A stretch of DNA of 64,000 nt from Medicago truncatula (lineage: Eukaryota; Streptophyta; Magnoliopsida; Fabales; Fabaceae): contig NC_053044.1 of the NCBI RefSeq assembly GCF_003473485.1, forward strand, positions 36,646,091-36,710,090. The letters run 5' to 3'. The position numbers and the translations under genes are program-made. The notes below the pieces were generated by a model. That model saw only the letters and a program-made list of their open reading frames with translations. It had not been told where the DNA came from and searched no databases. Positions 1 through 10,359 of this stretch are shown here, piece by piece. How positions within the stretch are numbered: position 1 is the first letter of the stretch; each line of letters starts with the position of its first letter.

Positions 1-407
1 TTGAAATTCTCTTCCTTTTTTACAATAAATAGTTTAGAAGCAATGTGAGGTGGGTCTAGAAATAAACGGAGTTTGACAATAATTTGATTTTGTTCTCTAT
101 TTGAGATTGAAAAATGGTTGAATTTTCTCGAACCAATTGGTTTTTTTAATCAAATGAATCAACTGATTTCTCATAATCAAGTGTAGAGTTGGGTATTCCA
201 TCTCGTTAAATATTAGGTTAACCTAAACATGTACATGATGTCGAGTTGTGATATATGAGTAAACCTCACATTGATTCATTAATATACATGTTCATTTGTA
301 TTGTGACAAGTGTGAGTTATGTGCATTGTTTGAATAAGTTGATGTTAAAATTTTATAAATAAGATAGATCCTTAAACTTAATTCCTTAAGATTCTTTAAA
401 CTCAATT

Positions 408-550
408 CCTTAAGATTTTGTGTTAAGACGTGATGTTCAGTTCTCTTGTGTGGTGGCTCTTAACTGAATATGAACGACCTTAAGATTTTGTGTTAAGATG
501 TGATATTGTTCGGTTCTCTTGTGTGGTTGCTCTTAGCTGAATATGGATAA
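408..550. repeat. Two tandem ~70-bp units
   Basis: Two adjacent units begin with CCTTAAGATTTTGTGTTAAG at 408 and 478. Both continue through a CTCTTGTGTGG motif to GCTGAATATG or ACTGAATATG. The second unit has a few extra bases. A third, more diverged relative lies near 885-950. The unit may be part of a retrotransposon LTR, but I cannot name the family. Confidence 0.6.
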
Positions 551-781
551 TCCAGACTCCCCTCATGATCGAACAATACCCAACAATTGTATCAAAGTTG
601 ATAGTTCGAATAAGGGTTTCACCGACTCATTGTGTCAAAAGTCTTCCTGACAATAGTGGTCAAACATGTCTCGTAGTGCCGCTTTGACAACGGCGATGCA
701 AATGCAAGTGTAAGTGGGATGAAAAAGCTTCCGCTTGAGGGGGAGCATGCTCACATGAATGGATATAATCACACTTGAGAG

Positions 782-950
782 GGAGACTGTTGTGGCAAAT
801 GTGAGTTAGAAGTCTCATATTGCTTGAAAAGTGGAGGTTGAACACTTTATAAGCAAGATAATTCAAAAACTCATTGTCTTAAAATTTTAAATTAAAATAT
901 GGTATCCAACTCACTTGTGTGTTTGCTTTTGACCTAATGTGAATAATCTC
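782..950 (-). repeat. Dispersed repeat, inverted copy of the one near 22.97 kb
   Basis: The reverse complement of about 782-885 reads through ATGAGTTT, TTGCTTATAAAGTGTTCAACC and TGAGACTTCTAACTCACA. The same order of motifs, diverged, occurs on the plus strand at about 22968-23078. The short open frame at 660-866 lies across this repeat and is not a gene. The element type is not established; an LTR fragment is one possibility. Confidence 0.5.
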
Positions 951-2105
951 CCAAACTCCTCTCATGACCTAACAATCCGTGAATCATTCAAATAAAAAAA
1001 AAATTCAATTTTTTTTCAAAAACATGTAAAATTAGAATGATAAAAATGTCTCTGCAATCTTTTATTTATTTTGGCTGCAATTTAAGGGAAGACAAAGTAT
1101 ATTAGTACGTATCAAATCATGACAAGGGAGATGTGGCTGGTTTGATACACACTGTGTCTTCTCCAACAATTTTGTGTGTGATTAACTGAATACCTATATA
1201 CAAATGACACAGTGGGGAGCATAGATATGATTAAAGATCAAGATAATTTTGCAAACATGTCCACTATAATCTACATTACACATCTCATGGTTTCCTAAGA
1301 AGATACGTAAATTTCCATCATTTTAACTCCATTCAACTAGCATATATATATATATAGTTGATATGATCTATGGGTCCATTTGTGTATGTGGGACTTATTT
1401 TGCCTCTATGCTTGAGAACGCGTGGGAAACTATAGTTGCAAAAGGGAATGGACTCATTACGGGTCAACGAATTAGGTCTTGTTAAGAAACAAGTAAAAGG
1501 GTTTGCAATTATTATACAAGAAGAAAGGACTCAATGATCAAATTTTAATTGTATGCCTTAGGTTAGGGTCCTATGATATGATATAACCAATTGCCATGTT
1601 TGACTAACTACCATTGATAGTGAGAGGTGATCAAGGTAGGGCTTTCATTTTATTTATTTTTTGTAACTTTTCTTTTCGGTTCAATAGGTTGGAAACACTC
1701 ACCACTTCAAGATTCCCTCCCACTATGATTATCTTTTGGTCCTTTTCTCCTTCTCCTAGCAATGTTTTTTTTTTTTAAAATGGTTAATATTCCTTAATAT
1801 TATTAGGAATTGTTGTTAGAAAAATTTGATTTTCGATTAATTTGATTTAGCTGTCTTGTGTTTGGGATCTCTGAAAGCAAAACAAATTGCCGTATTTTTC
1901 AACAAAAAGAAGTGTCTATACATCAGCTCTTTGATAAAGTGAAACTTCTATATTTTTGGTGGATAAAAGCTAAACACAAAAACTTAGCATTTGATTTTTA
2001 ACATTGGTGGCTAAATCATCTTCTGGTTTATATTTTAGCTTGTAAGTGTTTTCGAGTCATACCCTTAAACTCGTTATGCAAGTTGAAATCTCTTTTTCGT
2101 TAATA

Positions 2106-3669
2106 TATTTTATTGGCTTAAGTATGTGTTTCGTCCATGCAATTAGGGGTCATTTAAAAATTGGTCCCTGTAATCGTTAATCCTGACAAATTATCCTTGT
2201 AAAGTTTAATCATTTAAGAATTGGTCCCTCAACCCAGTTAATTAGTGCCAAGTCACTGATTAGCTTAATAATGACGTGAATGGACAAAAATAACCCTGGA
2301 TTCATCAGACAAATGCGAAAAGACCAAAGTACCCCTGACTTCATCTTCTTCTTTTTCCCTCTCGTTTCCTTTCTCTGTAACACCATTTCTTCTTACGCCA
2401 CCACACATTAAGAAGCAACTCCAAGTACCTTCAAAATTCTAATCCTCAAATGTCAAAATCTCAAATTTCCTTTGATTCAAACAAACAAAAAGTAATTTGA
2501 ACAAACCCCTAAAGACGTCAAGGTGTATTTCAAACACAGATGCAACACAAACATCAAACCCAGATTCTAATTTCTATCATAAAAACCTGATAAATAATTC
2601 CCATCAAATAAACCTTTCCAAAGAGAAGGAGAAATCCAAAGAGAAAAACAGTATTTTCTCAAGAAGGCTGCAACAACCGCGACGGAGAGAGAGAAACGGA
2701 GACGGAAACCACTACGATGGCGACAGATACAACGACTGCAAAGACGGCGATAGAGACAACAACCGTAACAACGGAGGAGACGACAACCACATTGAAATCG
2801 AAAATACCCTTTGGTTAAAACTGGAATTGCAGAAGAGTACCAATTTAGTACCAATTGAATTGGAGAAGAGTAACAATTCCACAGTTTTTCTCAAGAAGGC
2901 TGCAACAACCGCGACGGAGAGAGAGAAACGGAGACGGAAACCACTACGATGGCGACAGATACAACGACTGCAAAGACGGCGATAGAGACAACAACCGTAA
3001 CAACGGAGGAGACGACAACCACATTGAAATCGAAAATACCCTTTGGTTAAAACTGGAATTGCATAAGAGTACCAATTTAGTACCAATTGAATTGGAGAAG
3101 AGTAACAATTCCACAGTACACTTTTATTATTCTCTAACTTTGGTTTTTAGATTTGGTTTTTGGATGAATTTGAAGAGATGAGTTCTGTTTTGTTCATGGG
3201 AGAGGAAGATTTATGAGGTCCATTTTCTTCGGTTCTTGCTTTCTCAAGTAAAACTATGATAAAAAAAAGACTACAATGACAAAATATTCAATAATGATGA
3301 GTTTGTTTGATTTGATACAAATGGGTTGGCTGCAACCAAGATTAGATTGAGGGGTGGTAAAAGAAGAGTGAGAAGGAGAGAAGAGAAAACACTTACGGTG
3401 GTGGGAGAGTGGTCTTAAGAGGTATTTTCGTCATTTTGCCGCACTTTGATAGAAGGAAGGGCATTTTCGTCTCTTCAAGCCAAACTTTGCTGAGTCAATA
3501 TGCCACGTCAGCTAATTAGTGACGTGGCAGTGATTAAGTGGGGGGAGGGACGAAATTTTAAATGATTAAACAATGAAAGGGTAAATTGCCAAGATTAACG
3601 ATTACAATGACTAATTTTTAAATGACGCCTAATTGCAAGGACGAAACACATCATTAAACCTATTTTATT
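2106..3669. mobile_element. Mutator-like non-autonomous element with 9-bp TSD
   Basis: The element spans 2115-3660 and is flanked by a perfect 9-bp direct repeat, TATTTTATT, at 2106-2114 and 3661-3669. Its ends are long imperfect inverted repeats of about 160 bp: the left starts GGCTTAAGTATGTGTTTCG and the complement of the right starts GGTTTAATGATGTGTTTCG. A 9-bp TSD with long terminal inverted repeats is the known signature of Mutator-like elements. No transposase is present. The interior carries a 232-bp tandem duplication, and its open frames (2497-2985, 2855-3181) look like low-complexity charged sequence rather than a gene. Confidence 0.85.
2649..3116. repeat. Tandem duplication, two 232-bp units
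   Basis: The segment starting CTCAAGAAGGCTGCAACAAC at 2658 recurs at 2890, a period of 232 bp. The copies are nearly identical through the end of the second unit near 3116; the clearest difference is TGCAGAAGAG against TGCATAAGAG. Because 232 is not a multiple of three, the duplication shifts any reading frame. This argues against a maintained protein. Confidence 0.85.
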
Positions 3670-4675
3670 TTATCATGTTCAAAAAATTATTAATAATTGT
3701 TAGCATTATGCTATGAGTTGTGTTGTGTGGACCAAACCCTCAATATTTTAAACACTTCAGTCCTTAACTTGACTGTCTACCAACCAAACCAACCTAATAT
3801 CCCTTCTCTTTCCCACTACCCTTTATACAGATTTCATGGAAAAGTTTAAAACCATCAAATAATCGTTTTTGGTAATTCAAGGAATACTAGTGCTCCTAGT
3901 AGGCTCTAAAAATAGGGCAACTTAGGGAACCCTTTTTATGTGGGGAGGCCGTGGTATTTCAACTGTCCTTGTTCATCATGATTGTGATTTTGATATGTGA
4001 TTTTACCTTCATAATTCAACATTGTTTATATCATATTAATAATAACTATTTGAAGTTTATACTAGCTAGTATACCTCATAGTCATATGTGATACGACGAT
4101 GAGAAGATTCCACATGTTGACAAAACTGAATGGTGAGGCTACACGAGGCTTGTGCCTTGTGGAGGTGCTGAAGATAATTAGCACCTAGCAGTGTCAACTT
4201 TGATGGATGACACTCTTTTTTGATCTTGATAGAGTAGGACCCCAAGGATTCTGGTCAATCAAACTTTCGTTATATAATACCATACTGGCCCTTTAACATG
4301 ACAAGTGCTTCCTGTGATATATAGTATAATCCTAAATCTAGTTTGTTAGTTTAGTCCCATCAAAATTCTGTGATTTTTCTTGGGACTTAAATTTCCACTT
4401 AAAATTTGACAGATTAGTTGAGATGGAAGAGCAACCAGTTGCTCCAACGCAGTTATAGAAAGTGGGTCATAACTCATAAGTGGAATAAGACTGCTACCAC
4501 CATATAATGCATGTATAGTACAAGTATCCACCACATATCATATGTAGATGTAGATGTATAGGTCAAGTATTAAAAGGGATATTGATGGTTTTTTTAGCTA
4601 AAGGTATTTTGGTCCAGTGTGTATGTTTCCTTAGCCGACAGTACCAGGATAGGATAGACAAACTCAAAAAGAGTT
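3661..4675. other. Intergenic, no gene seen
   Basis: This is AT-rich sequence between two Mutator-type elements. The short open frame at 4346-4534 on the minus strand has no recognisable domain. I see nothing else here that I can name. Confidence 0.5.
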
Positions 4676-5020
4676 GGCTTAATTGTAATTTATTTCCCAT
4701 ATTTTCACTATTTTACGCATTAAAGTCTCTCAATTTTACAATCCGACAATTTTGGTACTACATCATAATTTTTGAACTAAATACTAATGATGTGATATAT
4801 TTTAATTGACGTGGTATATGATCTGATAACGAGAAAAGATCGATATCATTGAAATTCTAAAAACATTCTTTAAAAAATTTAATTTAAAACATATCATATC
4901 ATTGTATTTTAGACTAAATATTTGATGAGAGAACCAAAAGTGTCAAATTTTAAAATAGGGATCAATTTCATAAAATAATAAAAATCGATGCATCAAAACT
5001 GCGATTAAACCAAAAGAAAT
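4667..5020. mobile_element. Mutator-like MITE, ~336 bp
   Basis: The ends are GGCTTAATTG (from 4676) and, on the complement, GGTTTAATCG (from 5011). They resemble the termini of the element at 2115-3660. Flanking 9-mers AAAAGAGTT and AAAAGAAAT match at 7 of 9 positions and may be an aged target-site duplication. The inverted repeats are diverged, so this looks old. No coding capacity is visible. Confidence 0.55.
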
Positions 5021-6816
5021 AGAGTAACATCTTTTTCACTTATCAGCTAGGTTGGTTTGGCAATGAGTATGAGGTACAAACGAACTCCATTTATTTAACG
5101 GATCTACAACTTGCTTGGAAGGTTTTGGCACTTTAATGTGCTATAACTTTGAACCCTATATAAATTCGTGGCCCACCCTAATGGAATTTAAGTCTTTATT
5201 GCACTTTTTTACAGCATCGTGTCCTTCAATTGTAAAGGCGGCGGCGGGTGTATAGTTAGCAACTCACAAGCCACATGTTTATTCTATTTTTTTGAAAGAA
5301 GTCAAGGCTTATTATACTTGCAGGCTTGCAGCCACATGTAATTATGCAGTTACAAATGTGCAGGCTTATTCTTATTAAGAGTTATAACTGAACTGAAAAG
5401 TGGCTGCAAGTGTCACATAGCTGTCACTCTTTAGATATTTAAAATGGATGAAAATGACAATAGGAAAAGTCAGAAAAACCAAGTTCCTCTAAGCTTTAAT
5501 TTAAGAAAACATTTTGTTAGTAAAAATAGTTAGACTCTTGAAATGAATCATTATAATTGAAAGAATATGAAATGTTAGCGATGGATGATGTAGTTCTAAA
5601 AAATAACGAAAGCAATTCTTTATGTATTTTCATTGTTTTTAAAAATGCGCACAATCTTTCACTACAAGAGTCTTATTAGTAAGTATAATTACACAAATTT
5701 AAAAAAATGAAAATAGAAAATATTTTCACAAACTAAACAGTGATTAATCTTTTGGAGTGGAATGGATTTATTTCACAAGAACTTGAAATGTTACACCCTA
5801 GTGGTATTTACATCAAAAGGCAAATTCCATAAACTCTAGCATCTGATTGTGTCCGATCAGCTTCCCTAAGTTCTTTATTAAGCTCCTATTTCTTTATATT
5901 CAGAAAAAGAATTGACAGTTGGTTAAGATATGAAGCTATCTTTACCTATCCAGTATTACCAGGTAATTTGGACAAAAGGAATTATCCAAACAATCCATCT
6001 CATCAACATATTAAATTGCACAAATCATTAATCCTTGCTCGGGAGATGTTGGTGTAGTGAAAGACCTTGAAGTTGCCATTCCCCAAACATGTCATCGTCA
6101 AATGAGCATTACTCACCATTGTCTGCAGTTGTAGTACATATATAACCAGCATAAGCATGTTTTTGTCAAACTTACACGATTTTACATGATTTTGTACAAT
6201 TGATTTGATTAAAATGAGTTTGAGTTGAATTGAGTTTTGTTGGGATGTTTTTACTATAAAAGCAAGTTTGATTTAAAACTTAACATAGCCTATTCAACCT
6301 AATGTAAACTGTAATTTTTACTACTTCTAATTTGACCGATATGCAGAGACAATAACAATTTTGAATAAAACATCTGAATATGAAGACATTTTATGAAATT
6401 TATGTGAGCTTCCTGACTAGTATGGAAACAAATCATTATTATCAGAGTGTTTACAAATAACAGCAGTAACAGCTACTAAATTGCCCACAAGAAACTGTGG
6501 AAAGTATATAGCTAGTAGCCAAAGCAGGTAAACTACTAACAGATATGAAAAAGTTCCAGTGACACATATCAGTTAGTATGCTGACATAACATTCCTATTT
6601 GGTTAAATTTATTCAATTTCTTTTTCAATTTAATTGATCACCTTGCAGTTAATATTAACAAACCAACAATTGACCACTTCAGATTAAAAATTTGGCAAAT
6701 AAATCAAATTTTATCATGGAGTTCCATTTATTATTGTGCATTTAAAGTTGTAATAGAGAACTCCCTCAAGTGATATAAATTTTGTTAGGTATTTAAAACT
6801 TGAGAAATGCCAAAAG
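5021..6816. other. Intergenic, downstream of the rhomboid gene
   Basis: This is AT-rich sequence with no open frame of interest. The 3' UTR and poly(A) region of the minus-strand rhomboid gene should lie in roughly 6400-6816, but no clear end can be set by eye. Confidence 0.45.
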
Positions 6817-8783
6817 TTAGCTGTATACCTCACAAAAGGTTTCTCTGTCTTTGCAGTGCCAGCTTGTGAAAGGGATACAGTCAACATATGGACACCATGT
6901 GCAATAACTGTTGATGTTGATTCCATAAAGAACTGCAAGAAGACAACCAGCCAATCTGCATATATGGAAAGAACCTTCTCATTTAATGATTTGATGCATG
7001 CCGGAAAGCACAATAGATAGAAGACATATAACCCCTCAAATTAAATAGAATAAAACAAAAGAATGTTTAAAAAAAACATACAGCAGAGTGAAGAGGATAA
7101 GAGAAACAATCCTAGAAACTGGTCTGTCTAGCTTTTGCTTGAGCTTCAATTTGATGTAACTTTTGAGATCATAATCAATTTGATCTCCTTTACTTGGAGT
7201 TACCTGTTGGAACTGAGGTGCGAATAGAAGAACAGTTCCAAGGAGGAATCCTGATATAAAACCTCCAATGCTTGAAAAATTGTCTACATAAGGCAGAAAA
7301 CCAAGGAGGAAGTTGCACACAAAGATAAAGACGAAAGATGCTACTTCTGAAATCTGCATTCCACCAAAGAAAAAATTGATCAAAAATCAATCATGCCTAA
7401 CAATGAGAAACAGCTATGAGGTGAAAAACTAAGAAGCACCTTTTTGGTATGATATTTCCAGTTCCAAACAAGTTCTGAAAGCAATGCTCCTAGTAATCCA
7501 AATAGAGCACCAGAAGAACCAACAACAGGGATGTTTTGAAGAAAAAGAGATGCCATTAAGGCACCCACAAAAGCAGATAGTATATAGACTATACCAATCC
7601 TTACTGCAAATTAAAAACAAAACGTCATAAATTCTAATAACAAGAAAGCATTTCAATATGCAATTTTTTTTCAATTTGCATCTATAAAGCAGAGAACGGT
7701 GGACACAACTCTAACGCATCGACACCGATAATATTTTGAGAAAATAAATCCTTTGAATGTAGCCACATGCGTCAGTCTCGTGTCGGACACCAAACATGCC
7801 TTCAATACGCAATGTCATTGCTACATAGCTTTGCATCATTTCAATCAATTGGACTTATGCAGCACCAACCGATTAAATGTGCATCCGGTGTCTGACACAT
7901 GTTTAACACCAACACCGACATGACATTGACACAATGACACATATGAACACATTGAGTCACTTTCACTTTGGTATCTATGTGTCGTGTCCGGTGTTTGTGT
8001 TAGTAGAAAACCTAGAAACAAAACCCAAATGAATTAGAAAAGAAATTTACATGGCCCAAACTCCTGCTCTAGGCGAATTCCAACATAGATGACACTGCAG
8101 AGATTGATCACAAGATGGAAGAGTCCTGCATGTAAAAATGGAAACGTGAAAAGTCTCCAAGTTTGATGACGTTCCGTCAAAAAGTTCTTTTGTAGTGCTC
8201 CCATTTCATCCAACCTACACCAACAACAACAACACTTTATCCATCGTTGCATTATACAATTCGTTTCAAACCCTAAATTAACCCTAAAATGTAGTTCAAT
8301 TTCACTCTAATCAATTGCTTTAAACCTAAATTAAACATCAAATACAGTTCCATTTCACTTTAATTTATCACTTCAAAACCTAAATTAGACATTAAACATA
8401 GTTCAATTTCACTCATCAATTCCTCTGAAACCTAAATTAGAAGCTCAAATTCAATCGAATAGAATCATAGAACAAAACTTGAACACTCACTTTGACATGG
8501 AAGGACCTAACAGAGGATTTTCAGCGAGAGGCTGAAACGAGAACCTTCCAAGAGATGGAAAAGTGCAATCACCGTGAGAATTGGTGAAGCAATCGTTGAC
8601 GAGCATCGTGGCAATGAAGAACCCTAGTTGGATTAACACCATAACAGAAATTACCCATGTGTCACCTCTGCGGCGGAGACGACGGCAGGATTTGAGCTGC
8701 GGATCTTGAGGAAGATCGAGTGGGAGCTTCTTCGCCGGAGAAGAAAGCTTGATGTCGATGAATTCGGAGCTTTCTTCTTCCAT
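6817..8783 (-). CDS. Rhomboid-family membrane protein (RBL type)
   Basis: Rhomboid proteins are multi-pass membrane proteins, and active ones are serine proteases cutting within membranes. Proposed exons are 8783-8491, 8214-8051, 7603-7440, 7353-7082 and 6955-6817. All have GT-AG borders and sum to 344 codons (343 residues). The start is MEEESSEF. TM1 lies near residues 45-65. The WR motif and HAGLFHLVIN loop follow, then GSSGALFG with the nucleophile at Ser183, and a Cys-rich tail (WCPYVDC). The TM6 motif that usually reads NFAHIGG is NFSSIGG here, so the catalytic His position (about 235) is Ser. The protein is therefore probably a pseudoprotease. Splicing at GAG|GTATAC near 6833 could add a further 3' exon. 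The gene diverges from the tRNA and PPCS genes. Confidence 0.85.
7690..8015. repeat. Repetitive intron segment rich in GTGTCCGACAC-type motifs
   Basis: The intron between rhomboid exons 2 and 3 contains many variants of GACACCGACA, TCGGACACC, GGTGTCTGACAC and GTGTCCGGTGT in both orientations. The spacing is irregular, so it is not a simple tandem array. It resembles short dispersed plant repeats of unknown class; I could not define ends or a duplication. Confidence 0.5.
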
Positions 8784-8955
8784 TGATTGATTTTCCCGCG
8801 AAAATTCAAGATTCTATCTCCAAGAAGAGATAGAGAGAGAAAATAGGAATTTTTTGGTTTGTTGCGTTTGGCGGGAAAATGTTGTTTATATAGTTTTCTG
8901 CGATGATGGTGATGATGGTTATTAGTGGAACGGAGATGGTGGTTTAACATCAAAT

Positions 8956-9027
8956 GGATCTGTGGCGCAATGGTAGCGCGTCTGACTCCAGATCAGAAGG
9001 TTGCGTGTTCGATTCACGTCAGGTTCA
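8956..9027 (+). tRNA. trnW-CCA: tRNA-Trp (CCA)
   Basis: The 72-nt cloverleaf is complete. The acceptor stem is GGATCTG (8956-8962) paired with CAGGTTC plus discriminator A at 9027. The D arm contains TGGCGCAATGGTAGCGC. The anticodon stem TCTGA/TCAGA (8981-8985, 8993-8997) encloses loop CTCCAGA with anticodon CCA at 8988-8990. The T arm includes the B box GTTCGATTC. No intron is present. Compared with the plant consensus as I recall it (GGATCCG/CGGGTTC), the 6:67 pair is T:A instead of C:G, a compensated change that keeps pairing. This is a nuclear-type gene transcribed by RNA polymerase III. Confidence 0.95.
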
Positions 9028-9029
9028 TA

Positions 9030-9034
9030 TTTTT
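9030..9034 (+). terminator. Pol III T-run terminator
   Basis: TTTTT starts three bases after the tRNA-Trp discriminator base, the usual RNA polymerase III stop. Confidence 0.8.
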
Positions 9035-9558
9035 GTTGCATTTCTTGTTTTTTGTTTTGTTTTAGGCTTAACGGGCTTGGGCTCAAACAGGCCCACACAC
9101 GGATAGAAACTGGCCCATAAATTCGTTGTGAAACAAGAAAATTGACATATACACTTCAAACAAGGTTGAAACTCACCCGAAAAAGACATAAATGCTCATC
9201 GGCGGTTGATAAATTATTAGTATTTCCTAACCTTTAGTGAAGTGTGCGAAACAAAGCATAGAGTACATTGTTAAATGTTTACTAATTCACCTAAATTAAT
9301 TTTTTATTTGTTTTTGAAATAATTAATTTGAATTTTTTATTTGTATTGTGTTACTAAGATGACCCAGTAACTTATTTACCTTAAAAAATGTGAATTCTAA
9401 CCATTAAACTACGTGACAAAAAAAATTGAGTACCACTAAGACTATCTAGGAGACGCATAGTATTCATTGGGGGTCAAATAAAATGTGCCATTGGGATTTT
9501 ATAATTTGAGATTTTTTTACGATTTTTTTTTAATATTGTTTTTGCTAGATAAAAAAAA
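9035..9558. other. Intergenic with possible 5'-truncated SINE
   Basis: No gene is seen. The segment around 9390-9425 (GTGAATTCTAACCATTAAACTACGTGAC, then an A run; quoted in pieces GTGAATTCTAACC and CTACGTGAC) resembles the 3' end of the SINEs found elsewhere in the window. The tRNA-like head is missing. No duplication was found to confirm it. Confidence 0.35.
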
Positions 9559-9951
9559 GGCTTAAATATGAAAATAGTCCCCGCAAATATCTGACATTTT
9601 ATTTTAGTCTCTGTAAAAAAAAATTGGTTTTAGTCCCTGCAAATTAAAAAAATTTGGTTTTGATCCTTGGTATTTTGTTTTAGTCCTTGTAAAATTGATT
9701 CATATTGGATTTGGTCCTTGTAATATGTAGAATATTTGATTTTAATCCCTCAAAATGAGGACTAAAATGAATATTATACGGACCAATTTCAATATGAAAT
9801 GATTTTACAAGGATTAACACAAAATATCAAGGACCAAAACCAAATATTCTATATTTGCAAGGACTAAAACCAAAAAAATATTTTTATAGGGACTAAAACT
9901 AAAACGTCAGATATTTACGGGGACCATTTCCATATTTAAGCCTAAAAAAAA
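9550..9951. mobile_element. Mutator-like MITE, 384 bp, 9-bp TSD
   Basis: The element spans 9559-9942, with ends GGCTTAAATATG and CATATTTAAGCC. The inverted repeats continue inward for more than 50 bp (AAATATCTGAC against GTCAGATATTT). The flanks are TAAAAAAAA at 9550-9558 and 9943-9951, a 9-bp duplication, although it is A-rich and so less informative. The termini match those of the elements at 2115 and 4676. The interior is made of repeated 'tagtccctgcaaa'-type phrases on both strands. Confidence 0.75.
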
Positions 9952-10359
9952 CGTAATTTTGCAAAAATAAAATTATGGAAATTAACATATTAGCTAGATG
10001 AATTGATTAATGTGGTAGTTTATATCAGACGATCCTATTTTTACTCTATAATCAATTAGAGATCCTTGCCTATTGATTTGTGAGCAAACCCTATTGAGAA
10101 AACACTCAATCGTTTTGTCCAAAACAAAACACTCTGAATCTTCAATTACATCCTTCTATTCCCATTGATTAATTTCAAAACTGTTAGGTCTTGTTAATTC
10201 CTAGTTACTTTCTCATACAATGTCAATGTGGCTCTTTATTCAAACATTCACAGTAGCATATTTCCTATGTTATCATGAATGTCAGTGTGTAAGTTCCAGT
10301 GTCCATGCCTTGTGTCACTGCTTCTTGGAGATAAACACATTATTTTGATTAATTGTTAG
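9952..10359. promoter_or_regulatory. Upstream region of the PPCS gene
   Basis: This 400-bp AT-rich region must hold the promoter and leader of the plus-strand PPCS gene. I cannot place a TATA box with confidence. The sequence TTGTTAG directly before the ATG at 10360 could be a splice acceptor for a leader intron. Confidence 0.35.

Larger units (their letters stand above)
1..2114. other. Intergenic, repeat-bearing, no gene seen
   Basis: I see no coding region with gene-like composition here. The first 1 kb holds copies of a dispersed repeat, listed separately at 408-550 and 782-950. The rest is AT-rich spacer with short homopolymer runs, for example T runs near 1765 and A runs near 990. Confidence 0.6.

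Noticed and set aside
2497..3181. Plus-strand open frames with charged, Arg/Asp-rich translation
   Set aside because: They lie wholly inside the Mutator-like element, cross a 232-bp duplication that breaks frame, and have no recognisable domain.
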